64,000 bases of DNA, taken from positions 1,644,494 through 1,708,493 of the forward strand of contig CP062796.1 of NCBI GenBank assembly GCA_018208355.1. Direction: 5' to 3'. The position numbers were made by a program, and so were the translations under genes. Shown one piece after another: positions 18,706 to 30,732 of this stretch (positions are counted from its first letter, which is position 1; the number at the start of each line of letters is the position of its first letter). The DNA is from Candidatus Fermentithermobacillus carboniphilus (lineage in GTDB: Bacteria; Bacillota; Sulfobacillia; Fermentithermobacillales; Fermentithermobacillaceae). A model generated the notes under the pieces. That model was given only the letters and a program-made list of their open reading frames with translations, had not been told where the DNA came from and searched no databases.

Positions 18706-20408
18706 TTGCTCTTTCCCCTCTCTCTCATCGCTTCGACAAAATGCCGGGCCTCCCAGATAGTATACTTGTATCCCTGTTCTGTCAAAAATAGCTGGCGTTT
18801 CTGGGAAAATTCCTGGTCTTTTGTATTGCGGGTTACCAGAGAGTAAAACACGGCGCTTTCGCCCTGAGGTTTTGGCCGCAAGATCCGGCCCAAACGTTGG
18901 GCCTCTTCCTGGCGCGACCCGAAAGTCCCCGAGACCTGTATGGCTACGCTGGCGTCGGGTAGATCGACGGCGAAGTTTGCCACCTTGGAGACGACGAGGA
19001 CCTTTATCTCGCCGGCCTTGAACCTATCGTATAGGTACTCCCTCTCGGAGTTGGGGGTCTGGCCGTAAAGGAGAGGAGCTCCCAGCATCTTAGCTATGGT
19101 CTCGAGCTGCTCTATATACTGTCCCAGAATCAGTATTTGATCATTTTGGTGGAGGTTCACGATTTCCCTCACAAGTGGGATCTTCTCGGGGTTGGTTGCG
19201 GCTATCCTGTACTTTTCTCTCTCCGGAGCAACCGCGTAAGCGAGGCGGTCCTCCGGATCGAGATCTACCCGGATCTCGTGGCAGTAAGCGGTGGCTATCC
19301 AGTTCTGTTCCTCCAGCTCCTTCCAGGGTTTGTCGAATTTTTTGGGTCCGATGAGGCTGAACACATCTTCTTCTCTACCGTCCTCCCGGACTAGAGTGGC
19401 AGTAAGGCCAAGCCGCCTCCTGGCCTGAAGGTCTGCAGTGATCCGGAAAACCGGAGCCGGCAGGAGGTGTACTTCGTCGTAGATGATAAGCCCCCAGTTT
19501 CTCTCCTCGAAAATAGAAAAATGAGGGTATTCCGCGCCGCCGCCTCGTTTCTTGTAGGTGAGGATCTGGTAGGTGGTTACCGTCACAGGCCCTATTTCCT
19601 TTTTTTCACCGCTATATTCCTTAACGCAGGTCGCGTCGAGATTGGTCTTATCCAGTATTTCGGCGATCCACTGGCGGAGCGCCACTACGTTGGTGGTGAG
19701 AATTAATGTCTGAGTCGACGCCTTCTCCATCACCGAGAGTCCTACGATGGTCTTTCCGGCCCCGCACGGCAGGACTACGACGCCGCTTCCTCCGCGAACC
19801 GACCCACCTGCCCAAAAAGCATCGCGAGCCGAGGCCTGGTAAGGTCTCAAGAAAAATGGTCTACCCTGGGAAGTGATGTTTCTCAGCTTGATGTCGAGTG
19901 GATCTCCGTCACAATAACCCGCCAGGTCTTCGCACGGGTAACCCATCCGGACCAAGACCTGTTTCACTATACCCCTGGCGTGGGGTAAGATTGTAAGGGA
20001 ATCGTCCGTTCTCGTTTCTTTGATATACGGGATCATTTTTTCCGAGCGCTTAACTTCTTCCATTACGAGCGGATCGGAACTCTTTAACACCAGGTCTCCG
20101 TTTTCCTTAAAGAGCTTCAGTATACCGAATTTTGCCATGGTATCTTCGATATACTGTCTTATATTTTCGGAGAGAGGGTACCGGGAATAACGGTCGAGCC
20201 CTTCGATTACTTCCTGGCTTGAAAGTCCGCAGGAAGCGGCATTCCAGAGCGACAGCACCGAAAGGCGATAGGTGTGGATATACTCGGGACTTTTTACCAG
20301 GTCCGAAAACCGCATCAATACGTCCCGAGCCGCCTCGTAGTCCGGATGGTCGACCTCTAACAGGATGGTCCCATCGCTTTGAACTACGGCAGGACCGCCT
20401 TTTCCCAC
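18702..20408 (-). CDS. XPB/Rad25-type DNA helicase
   Basis: A superfamily 2 helicase of XPB type, 568 residues. After an N-terminal region (1-185, damage-recognition-like) come the R-P-Y-Q Q-motif area, Walker A P-C-G-A-G-K-T (214-220), the DEVH box (311-314), motif III G-L-T-A-T and the XPB-specific R-E-D motif (341-343), followed by the second RecA domain with the Q-E-x-A-Q-R-L-G-R-I-L-R motif. XPB opens DNA in archaeal and eukaryotic nucleotide-excision repair. In bacteria it is patchy and its role is less clear. GTG start behind GAGGAGG. It lies upstream of its helicase-associated partner. Confidence 0.93.
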   Translation of the reverse strand: MGKGGPAVVQSDGTILLEVDHPDYEAARDVLMRFSDLVKSPEYIHTYRLSVLSLWNAASCGLSSQEVIEGLDRYSRYPLSENIRQYIEDTMAKFGILKLFKENGDLVLKSSDPLVMEEVKRSEKMIPYIKETRTDDSLTILPHARGIVKQVLVRMGYPCEDLAGYCDGDPLDIKLRNITSQGRPFFLRPYQASARDAFWAGGSVRGGSGVVVLPCGAGKTIVGLSVMEKASTQTLILTTNVVALRQWIAEILDKTNLDATCVKEYSGEKKEIGPVTVTTYQILTYKKRGGGAEYPHFSIFEERNWGLIIYDEVHLLPAPVFRITADLQARRRLGLTATLVREDGREEDVFSLIGPKKFDKPWKELEEQNWIATAYCHEIRVDLDPEDRLAYAVAPEREKYRIAATNPEKIPLVREIVNLHQNDQILILGQYIEQLETIAKMLGAPLLYGQTPNSEREYLYDRFKAGEIKVLVVSKVANFAVDLPDASVAIQVSGTFGSRQEEAQRLGRILRPKPQGESAVFYSLVTRNTKDQEFSQKRQLFLTEQGYKYTIWEARHFVEAMRERGKSK

Positions 20409-20479
20409 GGTAAACCTCCTCTCGAGATTGGTCCTAAAGACTTAAATATTCTACGTTAGATCGTCAAGTCCTCCTGTCT

Positions 20480-20575
20480 GGTTCTCGATGCCACCGGTTC
20501 ACGGCAAGCGGAGGTTCCCCTGAGAAGGCTTGTACTGGGCACGAAGGTTCTTGACGCCACCTGTACAGGGCAAGC
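20480..20575. repeat. Imperfect 30-base direct repeat
   Basis: The 30-base segment at 20480-20509 recurs at 20546-20575 with 25 of 30 identical positions and a 66-base period. Both copies share GGTTCT, GCCACC and GGCAAGC. A shorter related piece (TGTACTGGGCA) lies between them. It sits in the divergent gap between the XPB genes and uvrD/pcrA. Function unknown. Confidence 0.6.
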
Positions 20576-20590
20576 CCAATAGCCCGCTTT

Positions 20591-20620
20591 TTGCCCACGT
20601 CTATGCCAATCTTGTATAAT
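20591..20620 (+). promoter_or_regulatory. Sigma-A type promoter of uvrD/pcrA
   Basis: A perfect TATAAT (20615-20620) stands 18 bases after TTGCCC (20591-20596). The leader to ATG 20669 would be about 42 bases. Confidence 0.6.
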
Positions 20621-20668
20621 TTAGTCGTGCCAAAAACCAATAGATCGAGAAGGCTCTGGCGGTGTACT

Positions 20669-22630
20669 ATGCTACCTGAAGAGAAAAAAGAGAAATTCCT
20701 ATCGGACAAGATCCTTGAAGGACTCAATCCCAGGCAGATTGAAGCCGTGACTCACACACAGGGGCCTCTCTTGATCCTGGCCGGAGCAGGCAGCGGAAAA
20801 ACCACCGTCCTCACACGCCGCATCGCGTATCTCATAGCCAGGGGAGTTTCCCCCGGTTCCATCCTTGCCATAACTTTCACGAACAAGGCGGCCAATGAGC
20901 TGAAAAGCCGCATTGAGGCCCTTTTGGGAGATAGGGCGAAAGACATCTGGGCCATGACATTCCACGCAGCGTGTGCCAGAATACTCAGGACAGAGTTTCC
21001 CGCCGTAGGGAGATCGGGCCGTTTTTCCATATTGGACGCCCAGGACCAGATAAGGATCATGCGGCAGGTGCTGAAAGAACTGAACCTTTCGGAACGACAG
21101 TATCCGCCTTCGGGGATCTTACGGATGATATCCGGCGCCAAAGACAATCTCCTGGGACCAGAGGAGTACGCGAAAAGGGCCACTACTTTTTACGAGACCA
21201 GAGTCGCTCAAGCGTACCGCGCCTATCAAGACAAGCTGAATGAGCAGGACGGCCTGGATTTCGACGATCTCATCATGCAAACCGTCATCCTCTTGCGGGA
21301 CAATCCGGCAATCAGGGAGAAATACCAGCGCCGGTTCTCCCACATACTGGTAGATGAGTACCAGGATACAAACAGAGCCCAATATGTCCTCACCAAAATC
21401 CTGGCGGATGGCCATAAGAACATCGCTGTGGTGGGCGACGATGACCAGAGCATCTATACGTTCAGAGGTGCCGATATCAGGAATATACTGGAGTTTGAAA
21501 AGGATTACCCTTCCTGTCACGTGGTTAAGCTCGAACAGAACTACCGCTCGACGCAGGTAATACTCGATGGAGCGTACCACGTGGTTTCAAGGAACTTTTT
21601 CAGGAAAGACAAGCGGTTGTGGACGGCGAAAAAAGGCGGTAAGCCAATACTGGTCTACGCTTCCTTGAATGAAGAAGACGAGGCGCGGTTTGTGGCCGAC
21701 GAGATATTAAAACTTCTATCACCTTCCAGGAGTTTCAGCTCATTTGCCATACTGTACCGGACCCATGCCCAGTCCAGGACCTTTGAAGATGTTTTCATGG
21801 AGCGAGGGATCCCTTATTCGATTTTAGGAGGTCTCAGGTTCTACGAACGGAAAGAGATAAAGGACGCCATAAGCTACCTCCGCCTTATCGCTTACCCGAA
21901 GGACTACATTTCCCTCGAACGGGTTATAAACGAGCCCCCCAGGGGTATCGGTCCCGCAAGCGTCAGGAAAATCATAGATTATGCGGCTCGGGAAGGCATC
22001 AGCCTCGTAGATGCACTTTCAAGAGCATCTTCGATTAAAGGCTTGTCGCAGAAAGCCAAAAAATCGGCAGAGGAACTTGGAAACACGCTGGCCAGCGTTT
22101 GTGAAAGGGCCGATACGATGCCGCTTCACGAGATGCTGGCCGAGATACTCGACAGGACCGGTTACAGGAGATTTCTCGAAGCCGAAGGCACTCAGGAGAG
22201 TCTGGGCCGCCTTGAAAACCTGGATCAGCTTTTGGCTTCCCTGAGAGTGTTTTCTGCGTCGGGAAAAGGGCTTTACGAATATCTGGAAAGCCAGACCCTC
22301 GTGTCGGACCAGGATATGTACGACGAGAAAAAGGACGCTTGTGTCATGATGACCCTACATGCCGCAAAAGGCCTTGAGTTCGACGTGGTCTTCATGGTGG
22401 GTATGGAAGAGGGCCTTTTGCCGCACGCCCGTTCCATCGGGGATGAGAGACAAATAGAGGAAGAAAGACGTCTCTGTTACGTGGGGATGACCCGGGCCAA
22501 AGAAATGCTTTACCTTACCTTTGCAAGCCATAGGGAGACTTACCTCGGTACCAATTCCACAAGAGTGTCACGTTTTCTGCAGGAGATACCCCGGGACCTC
22601 ATGGAGATAAGGACGTGGGAATCACGGTAA
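20669..22630 (+). CDS. pcrA: UvrD/PcrA-type superfamily 1 DNA helicase
   Basis: A 653-residue 3'-5' helicase used in nucleotide excision repair and in clearing RecA or replication conflicts. Motifs: Q-motif L-N-P-R-Q, Walker A G-A-G-S-G-K-T, D-E-Y-Q-D-T (motif II), G-D-D-D-Q-S-I-Y-T-F-R-G (motif III), and late M-T-L-H-A-A-K-G-L-E-F and V-G-M-T-R-A-K (V/VI). ATG 20669 is chosen because it follows the promoter; upstream in-frame codons would lie before the transcript start. It ends soon after motif VI, so it lacks the C-terminal tail that binds RNA polymerase or UvrB in longer PcrA proteins. Confidence 0.93.
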   Translation: MLPEEKKEKFLSDKILEGLNPRQIEAVTHTQGPLLILAGAGSGKTTVLTRRIAYLIARGVSPGSILAITFTNKAANELKSRIEALLGDRAKDIWAMTFHAACARILRTEFPAVGRSGRFSILDAQDQIRIMRQVLKELNLSERQYPPSGILRMISGAKDNLLGPEEYAKRATTFYETRVAQAYRAYQDKLNEQDGLDFDDLIMQTVILLRDNPAIREKYQRRFSHILVDEYQDTNRAQYVLTKILADGHKNIAVVGDDDQSIYTFRGADIRNILEFEKDYPSCHVVKLEQNYRSTQVILDGAYHVVSRNFFRKDKRLWTAKKGGKPILVYASLNEEDEARFVADEILKLLSPSRSFSSFAILYRTHAQSRTFEDVFMERGIPYSILGGLRFYERKEIKDAISYLRLIAYPKDYISLERVINEPPRGIGPASVRKIIDYAAREGISLVDALSRASSIKGLSQKAKKSAEELGNTLASVCERADTMPLHEMLAEILDRTGYRRFLEAEGTQESLGRLENLDQLLASLRVFSASGKGLYEYLESQTLVSDQDMYDEKKDACVMMTLHAAKGLEFDVVFMVGMEEGLLPHARSIGDERQIEEERRLCYVGMTRAKEMLYLTFASHRETYLGTNSTRVSRFLQEIPRDLMEIRTWESR

Positions 22631-25007
<2,377 letters not shown>

Positions 25008-25076
25008 GTGACGCGGGGTACCCGCGGTCGCGAGATTTTCCCTCAACGCCAGAAGACATAAAGGTGGTGCGGCATC

Positions 25077-26597
25077 ATGGAAATATGGGAAATGAGCACG
25101 AAGGAGATTCTCTCCCTCCTCAAATCGAGGGAAATAACTGCCCAGGAAGTCCTGGATTCCTACCTTTGCAGGATAACCGAGGTGGAACCTCTGGTTCGGG
25201 CATACCTGGAGGTTCTCGAGCCGGAGGCCAGAGCAGAGGCGGCAAAGGTAGATGCCATGCTCATAAGAGGAGAAGACCCGGGTATACTCAGCGGGCTCCC
25301 GTGTGCTCTAAAAGATAACCTCGCCCTCAAAGGAGCTCGTTGTACGTGCGCTTCGAAGATCCTGGAAAACTGGGTTGCGCCTTACGATGCCACGTGCGTT
25401 GCTAGGTTGAAAAAGCAAGGTGCGGTGTTTTTAGGCAAAACCAACATGGACGAATTCGCCATGGGTTCTTCTACTGAGAACTCGGCTTTTGGACCCACGA
25501 AAAATCCGTGGGATCTCGAGAGGGTCCCGGGTGGGTCAAGCGGGGGGTCAGCTGCAGCAGTTGCTGCGGGCATGGCTCCTCTGGCGCTCGGTTCCGATAC
25601 CGGGGGATCAATAAGGCAACCGGCGAGTTTCACGGGAACGTACGGGTTAAAGCCAACTTACGGGCTCGTGTCACGTTACGGTCTTGTGGCATTCGCATCG
25701 TCCCTGGATCAGATCGGGCCATTCGGGCAGAGCGTCTGGGATTGCGCTCTTTTGCTTGAGGCTATAGCAGGTTACGACCCCCTGGATTCTACTTCTTCTC
25801 GGAAGGAGCCGTTCCCGTACACGAAACATCTCGAGTCTTCTCTCAGGGGGCTCCGGGCCGGAGTCCCTGGAGAGTTCCTGGGGTTTGGCATAGACCCGGA
25901 CGTGAGGGAGGGCTTCGAGAAGATCCTGGAGATCCTTTCCGACATGGGAGTTATCGTTGAAGAAACGAGCCTCCCGACTTTACCGTATGCCCTTGACACT
26001 TACTACGTGATCGCTCCTTCGGAAGCTTCGTCGAACCTCGCGCGGTTTGACGGCGTGAGGTACGGTTTCAGGGCGTCCGCGCCAAACCTTGAAAGCATGT
26101 ACCAAAAGACGCGGGGAGAGGGTTTCGGCAGGGAGGTAAGGCGCAGGATCATGCTGGGTACTTTCGCCTTGAGCGCAGGGTACTACGACGCCTATTACCT
26201 GCGAGCCGCGAGGATCCGCACCCTCATACGAAGGGATTTCGAGAATGCTTTTGAGAAATTCGACGTCCTCCTGTCACCTACCACTCCCACCGCCGCTTTC
26301 AAACTCGGGGAAAAGATCGAAGATCCGATTTCAATGTACCTTGCGGATGTCCTGACCGTGCCGGTCAATCTCGCAGGGCTACCAGCTCTTTCTATGCCTG
26401 CGGGGTTTGTCATTACCGGGGAAAAAGGGAAAGAACTTCCCTGGGGTCTTCAGATTATAGGAAAACCTTTTGCCGAGACGACAGTCCTTCAGGTTGGAAA
26501 CGCCCTGGAACAGGAAATCGGAAAAGAGATCAATGACAAGATCCGCGACATGAGGCGCGACCTTACGCGCACGAGGGAGTGTGAGCCAGTTGACTAG
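25077..26597 (+). CDS. gatA: Asp/Glu-tRNA amidotransferase subunit GatA
   Basis: The glutaminase subunit, 506 residues, of the amidase-signature family. The triad Lys lies in A-L-K-D-N, the cis-Ser and nucleophile Ser lie in G-G-S-S-G-G-S and G-S-D-T-G-G-S. It releases ammonia that travels to GatB. ATG 25077; a 69-base gap with no clear promoter separates it from gatC. Its end overlaps gatB by 17 bases. Confidence 0.96.
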   Translation: MEIWEMSTKEILSLLKSREITAQEVLDSYLCRITEVEPLVRAYLEVLEPEARAEAAKVDAMLIRGEDPGILSGLPCALKDNLALKGARCTCASKILENWVAPYDATCVARLKKQGAVFLGKTNMDEFAMGSSTENSAFGPTKNPWDLERVPGGSSGGSAAAVAAGMAPLALGSDTGGSIRQPASFTGTYGLKPTYGLVSRYGLVAFASSLDQIGPFGQSVWDCALLLEAIAGYDPLDSTSSRKEPFPYTKHLESSLRGLRAGVPGEFLGFGIDPDVREGFEKILEILSDMGVIVEETSLPTLPYALDTYYVIAPSEASSNLARFDGVRYGFRASAPNLESMYQKTRGEGFGREVRRRIMLGTFALSAGYYDAYYLRAARIRTLIRRDFENAFEKFDVLLSPTTPTAAFKLGEKIEDPISMYLADVLTVPVNLAGLPALSMPAGFVITGEKGKELPWGLQIIGKPFAETTVLQVGNALEQEIGKEINDKIRDMRRDLTRTRECEPVD

Positions 26598-28035
26598 GCA
26601 CGAGTATGAGATGATGATCGGCCTCGAAGTCCACGTGGAGCTTTTGACCAGAACCAAGATGTTTTGCAGGTGTTCCACCCGTTTCGGAGATCCTCCGAAC
26701 ACGAACGTGTGCCCGGTGTGTCTCGGCCTTCCGGGCTCTCTGCCTCGTCCAAACCGGGAAGCGGTTCGCCTTGCGGTCAGGGCGGCTTTGGCCCTCAATT
26801 GCCAGGTTAACCTTTCGAGCAGATTTGACAGGAAGAACTATTTCTACCCCGATCTTCCCAAGGGTTACCAGATATCCCAGTACGACGAGCCTCTTGCCAC
26901 CGGCGGATATATCGAGATTGAAGAACCCAGGAAGAGAATACGGATACGTAGGCTTCACATCGAGGAAGACGCCGGCAAGTCCATGCACGCCGGCGACGAC
27001 ATCACGGCGGCCAGCTACTCCCTGGTCGATTTCAACCGCAGCGGCGTTCCCCTCATAGAGATCGTCTCTGAGCCCGATATGAGGTCGCCGGAAGAGGCCA
27101 GGCAATACCTGGAGAAGCTCCAGAGGATCCTGCAGTTCGCCAGGGTATCGGACGTTAAAATGGAAGAAGGGTCAATGCGGGTGGACTGCAATGTTTCGGT
27201 GAGACCCAAGGGCAGCGACGTCCCGGGAGTCCCGTGCGAACTCAAGAACTTGAGCTCCTTCAGGGCGGTGGTGAAGGCCTTGTCGTACGAATTCGAAAGA
27301 CAGGTGGGGCTCCTTGAAAAGGGAGAGAAGGTGGTCAGGGAGACGAGACACTGGGACGAAAGTAAAGAAGTTACAGCCGTCTTGCGGGCGAAAGAGACCA
27401 GTGAGGATTACAGGTACTTCCCCGATCCAGATCTCCCCAGGCTCGAACTTAGCCCTGAATTCGTAGACGAGGTACGAAACTCGATGCCCGAGCTTCCTGA
27501 CCAGATCGTTTCAAGGTACGTCGAGAACATGGGGCTTCCCCGGTATGACGCAAATGTCCTCACCTCCAGCCCGGCTCTGGCCGAGTTCTTCGATAAATGC
27601 GTCGAACTCGGAGCGGAGCCCAAGACTGCATCAAACTGGATCATGGGTGACCTCCTTGGGTACATGAAGGCCAAGGGGATTCCCTACGAAAAGATCCCTC
27701 TTGAGCCCAGAAGTCTCGTGGAAATGCTCGTCCTCATCAAGGATGGCGTGATAAGCGGAAAGATCGCCAAGGATATATTGGTGAAGATGATAGAAACCGG
27801 GAAGGACCCTCGCACTATAGTGAAAGAAGAAGGGCTTGAACAGATTTCGGACGAGGAGAGCCTCGCGCGGGTTGTGGAGCAAGTAATCGCCAATAATCCT
27901 TCGGTGGTAGAGGAGATAAAAGCCGGGAAGGAAAAGGCCATCGCGTTCCTGGTCGGCCAAGTCATGAAGATGACGAAAGGCAAGGCTAATCCTGCGAAGG
28001 TTAACATAATCTTGAAGGACAAACTTACTTCTTAG
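26581..28035 (+). CDS. gatB: Asp/Glu-tRNA amidotransferase subunit GatB
   Basis: A 484-residue GatB, the kinase/transamidase subunit that activates the tRNA-bound carboxylate with ATP. It has the G-L-E-V-H-V-E-L start, the zinc-site Cys group beginning C-R-C-S, the [10 protein letters not shown] motif, and the C-terminal YqeY-like tRNA-binding tail. GTG 26581 overlaps gatA, with TTG 26590 as an alternative. Confidence 0.96.
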   Translation: MSQLTRHEYEMMIGLEVHVELLTRTKMFCRCSTRFGDPPNTNVCPVCLGLPGSLPRPNREAVRLAVRAALALNCQVNLSSRFDRKNYFYPDLPKGYQISQYDEPLATGGYIEIEEPRKRIRIRRLHIEEDAGKSMHAGDDITAASYSLVDFNRSGVPLIEIVSEPDMRSPEEARQYLEKLQRILQFARVSDVKMEEGSMRVDCNVSVRPKGSDVPGVPCELKNLSSFRAVVKALSYEFERQVGLLEKGEKVVRETRHWDESKEVTAVLRAKETSEDYRYFPDPDLPRLELSPEFVDEVRNSMPELPDQIVSRYVENMGLPRYDANVLTSSPALAEFFDKCVELGAEPKTASNWIMGDLLGYMKAKGIPYEKIPLEPRSLVEMLVLIKDGVISGKIAKDILVKMIETGKDPRTIVKEEGLEQISDEESLARVVEQVIANNPSVVEEIKAGKEKAIAFLVGQVMKMTKGKANPAKVNIILKDKLTS

Positions 28036-28075
28036 ACGATAAGCATAATCTATTGTTGAAGAGAGGAGGGTCGCG

Positions 28076-29023
28076 ATGGATGCCCGGAATATGCCGGTCC
28101 GAGAGGAACTCGTGGAAATCGCCCGTTCTCTGAAGAATTCGCGCGCGTACTTCTCCGAACCGATGTCCAACCACACCTCGTTCAAGATTGGCGGGCCGTG
28201 TGACCTCCTCATCATCCCGGGTACCGCTGAAGACGCCGTGAAGGCCTGGACTTTGTGCAAGAACCTCTCAGTTCCCGTACATATAATTGGAAATGGCACC
28301 AATCTTCTGGTCAAGGACGGGGGAATCAGAGGATGTGTCTTAAAGATGGCCCCTGACCTCGCGGCTATCGCGAAGACCGGGCCTAACACGCTGACCGTGA
28401 AAGCTGGAACCCTGCTCCCGCGTCTTGTACAGGCTTGTCTGGATTACGAGTTGTCCGGCCTTGAATTCGCAGTGGGGATTCCCGGAAGCATGGGTGGGGC
28501 CGTTGCAATGAATGCCGGGGCCTACGGAGGAGACATGGGTTCTCTAGTTTCAAAGGTCCAGGTTTCAAGTCCCGAAGGCAGGATAGAATGGCTGTCCCGA
28601 GAAGAATTGGATTTTTCCTACAGGCATTCTCTCTTCCTTGAGAGAGAAGACCTGCTGATCCTCACCGTGGATATGGAACTTGTCCCCGGCCAAAGGGATA
28701 ACATTTACAGGGTTATGGCGAAGCACGCAAAGGAACGTGAGGAAAAACAGCCTCTGGACCTCCCGTCAGCAGGCAGCGCTTTCAGAAGACCGCAGGGGAG
28801 ATTCGTCGGGCCCATGATCGAGGCCCTGGGCCTCAAGGGATTTTCATACGGGGGGGCTCGCGTTTCTCCCAAGCACGCGGGATTCATAGTAAACGAGGGA
28901 AACGCGACGGCCAAAGATGTCCTTACCTTGATGAAGATCATCCAGGATAAGGTATTTGAGGCTTACGGGGTCTGCCTTGAACCCGAAATCGTGGTCCTCG
29001 GGGAGGACCCGGTGGAGGCTTAG
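28076..29023 (+). CDS. murB: UDP-N-acetylenolpyruvoylglucosamine reductase
   Basis: MurB reduces UDP-GlcNAc-enolpyruvate to UDP-MurNAc with NADPH and FAD. The 315 residues are of the type lacking the extra Tyr loop: N-H-T-S-F-K-I-G-G-P, G-I-P-G-S-M-G-G-A-V-A-M-N-A-G-A-Y, the catalytic Ser in S-A-G-S-A-F, and a late Glu in L-E-P-E-I. ATG 28076 after GAGAGGAGG. Confidence 0.96.
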   Translation: MDARNMPVREELVEIARSLKNSRAYFSEPMSNHTSFKIGGPCDLLIIPGTAEDAVKAWTLCKNLSVPVHIIGNGTNLLVKDGGIRGCVLKMAPDLAAIAKTGPNTLTVKAGTLLPRLVQACLDYELSGLEFAVGIPGSMGGAVAMNAGAYGGDMGSLVSKVQVSSPEGRIEWLSREELDFSYRHSLFLEREDLLILTVDMELVPGQRDNIYRVMAKHAKEREEKQPLDLPSAGSAFRRPQGRFVGPMIEALGLKGFSYGGARVSPKHAGFIVNEGNATAKDVLTLMKIIQDKVFEAYGVCLEPEIVVLGEDPVEA

Positions 29024-29114
29024 ACTGAAGGGAAGGACAATAACAGTAAGTATAAGTGAAGTCCTACGACTGAAATGACGAAATCCCCGGAAAAGTTGGG
29101 AGAATAAATCGTAA

Positions 29115-30491
29115 ATGACCAGGTATTCTGTCGCGCGCGTCACAGGGCTAAATCACAGGGGAGAAGGAGTAGGTAGGATAACCGGAGGCCCCGACGAGGG
29201 CCTGGTTGTGTTCATACCCGGGACTTTGCCGGGAGACCTTGTGGAGTACTCCATAGTAGAACGCAAGAAGAATTTCATGCGGGGCCGGGTAAAAAAGCTC
29301 CTCGAGTCCGGTCCCGGGCGGGTCAAAGAAGTTTGCACCGTGGCCTCCAGATGCGGGGGATGCACGTGGCAGCACATGGAATACGGACTCCAGCTTACAT
29401 GGAAGAGACGAATCTTGGAAGATGCCCTTTCACGCGTGGCCAAGATCACAGACTGCGAGATCAGAGACTGCCTGCCATCTCCCCGTATTTTGAATTATAG
29501 GAACAAAGTAGAAGTCCCGGTGGCGGAAAAGGATGGGCAGGTGGTGGCGGGCTTTTACGAGCCTTATACGCACAAAGTCGTCCCCTCTGAAGACTGCCCT
29601 CTGGAACATCCTCTATCTCGGGAAGTGGTATCGCGCCTCCTCCAAAAGGTGAGAGAGGAAAGGTATACGGCCTATAATGAAGTGACCGGGAGGGGGCAGG
29701 TGAGACATCTTATCTCCCGGGTGGCTCCAGGCACAGGAGAGCGCATGGCCGTGATTGTTGCGGCCATCCACCGCCTTCCCCATGAAAGCCGCGTAGCCAG
29801 GGAAATCATGGAGTCCACGCCAGGACTCGTGAGCGTGGTACTGAATGTGAACACCGAGAAAACCAACGTTATCCTTGGAGACAAGGAAAGGCTTCTCGGG
29901 GGAAGGTATTACATCAAGGACCTATTCGGCGATGACGAACTGGGACGTCTGGTGTTCAGGATTTCACCAAAATCCTTCTACCAGGTTAACTCGTACCAAG
30001 CGGTGAACCTCTACAAGATCGCCCTTTCGGCGGCGGAAATAGGACCCCGAGACCTCGTCTACGACGTGTACTCGGGTATCGGGACGATTGCCCTTTTTGC
30101 GGCAAAACGGTCAGGGTTTTGTGCCGGAATCGAGGAAGTTGGGGCTGCCGTCCGGGACGCAATAGAAAATGCCCGGCAAAATGGCATAGATAACGTAGTG
30201 TTTAGGGAAGGCAAAGCTGAAAGAGTTCTTCCAGAAATATCGGCAGATATCGGCCAACCCTCAGTGGTGATACTCGACCCGCCTAGAGGTGGTGCTGAAG
30301 AAGGTGCCCTCCGTTCGATAGCCAGGCAGAAACCAAGGGCCATCGTGTATGTTTCCTGCAACCCGGCCACCCTTGCCAGAGATCTTCTGATCCTGAAAGA
30401 ATGCGGCTGGTATCCCAGGTGGTCCTGGCCAGTAGATATGTTTCCTATGACTCCACACGTAGAGAGCGTGACCCTCATATTGCCGCGCTGA
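29115..30491 (+). CDS. 23S rRNA (uracil-C5) methyltransferase, RlmD/RlmCD type
   Basis: A 458-residue TrmA/RumA-family methyltransferase. It has an N-terminal TRAM domain, an Fe-S Cys set (C-x5-C-G-G-C and the later D-C-P-L-E-H), a SAM-binding core (V-Y-D-V-Y-S-G-I-G-T) and the catalytic Cys in Y-V-S-C-N-P-A-T. Homologues methylate U1939 or U747 of 23S rRNA; which target applies cannot be told here. A hairpin follows. Confidence 0.92.
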   Translation: MTRYSVARVTGLNHRGEGVGRITGGPDEGLVVFIPGTLPGDLVEYSIVERKKNFMRGRVKKLLESGPGRVKEVCTVASRCGGCTWQHMEYGLQLTWKRRILEDALSRVAKITDCEIRDCLPSPRILNYRNKVEVPVAEKDGQVVAGFYEPYTHKVVPSEDCPLEHPLSREVVSRLLQKVREERYTAYNEVTGRGQVRHLISRVAPGTGERMAVIVAAIHRLPHESRVAREIMESTPGLVSVVLNVNTEKTNVILGDKERLLGGRYYIKDLFGDDELGRLVFRISPKSFYQVNSYQAVNLYKIALSAAEIGPRDLVYDVYSGIGTIALFAAKRSGFCAGIEEVGAAVRDAIENARQNGIDNVVFREGKAERVLPEISADIGQPSVVILDPPRGGAEEGALRSIARQKPRAIVYVSCNPATLARDLLILKECGWYPRWSWPVDMFPMTPHVESVTLILPR

Positions 30492-30516
30492 CCGTAGCAG
30501 GAGTCAGGTGGGCTCT

Positions 30517-30545
30517 CACATAGGGGAATAGGTTTGCCTTATGTG
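30517..30545 (+). terminator. Possible terminator after the rRNA methyltransferase gene
   Basis: CACATAGG (30517-30524) pairs with CCTTATGTG (30537-30545) with one bulged T. A run CTTTTTAAT follows about 15 bases downstream. It lies before the hydrogenase-operon promoter. Confidence 0.35.
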
Positions 30546-30581
30546 GACGAGTTGGTCGGTCCTTTTTAATCCACTTTCTGG

Positions 30582-30610
30582 TTGTGGGGGTCGCATTTCT
30601 GTGATAGAAT
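30582..30610 (+). promoter_or_regulatory. Promoter of the hydrogenase operon
   Basis: TAGAAT (30605-30610) is preceded by TGA, giving an extended -10. A weak -35 TTGTGG (30582-30587) stands 17 bases upstream. The transcript would have a leader of about 115 bases containing inverted TCACAAAT/ATTTTGTGA arms and a three-fold repeated ribosome-site sequence. Confidence 0.5.
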
Positions 30611-30630
30611 AACCTTGATAGTATGTTTTC

Positions 30631-30682
30631 TCACAAATATCTGGCGCTTCCAGGAGCGCTATTTAAAGTTCGAATTTTGTGA
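30631..30682 (+). promoter_or_regulatory. Inverted arms and hairpin in the hydrogenase-operon leader
   Basis: TCACAAAT (30631-30638) is complementary to ATTTTGTGA (30674-30682) with one bulge, and an inner hairpin GCGCT/AGCGC (30644-30648, 30655-30659) lies between. This may be an RNA stem, or two half-sites of a redox regulator; TTGTGA is a half-site seen in Rex operators, but the usual close palindrome is absent. Confidence 0.35.
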
Positions 30683-30705
30683 AAGTGAGCACTATAAACT
30701 AAGTG

Positions 30706-30732
30706 TCGGAGAAATCGGAGAGATCGGAGAAA
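30706..30732 (+). repeat. Three tandem 9-base repeats covering the ribosome binding site
   Basis: TCGGAGAAA, TCGGAGAGA and TCGGAGAAA follow each other directly (30706-30732), and the last base is the A of the ATG start codon at 30732. Each unit carries a GGAG-like Shine-Dalgarno core, so repeat-number changes could alter translation. Confidence 0.65.

Noticed and set aside
20464..20727. A minus-strand frame of 87 codons over the XPB/uvrD gap
   Set aside because: It covers the direct repeat, the uvrD promoter and the uvrD start on the opposite strand and shows no family features.
30674..30690. A complete Rex operator upstream of the hydrogenase operon
   Set aside because: Only one TTGTGAA half is present; the facing TTCACAA half at close spacing is missing.
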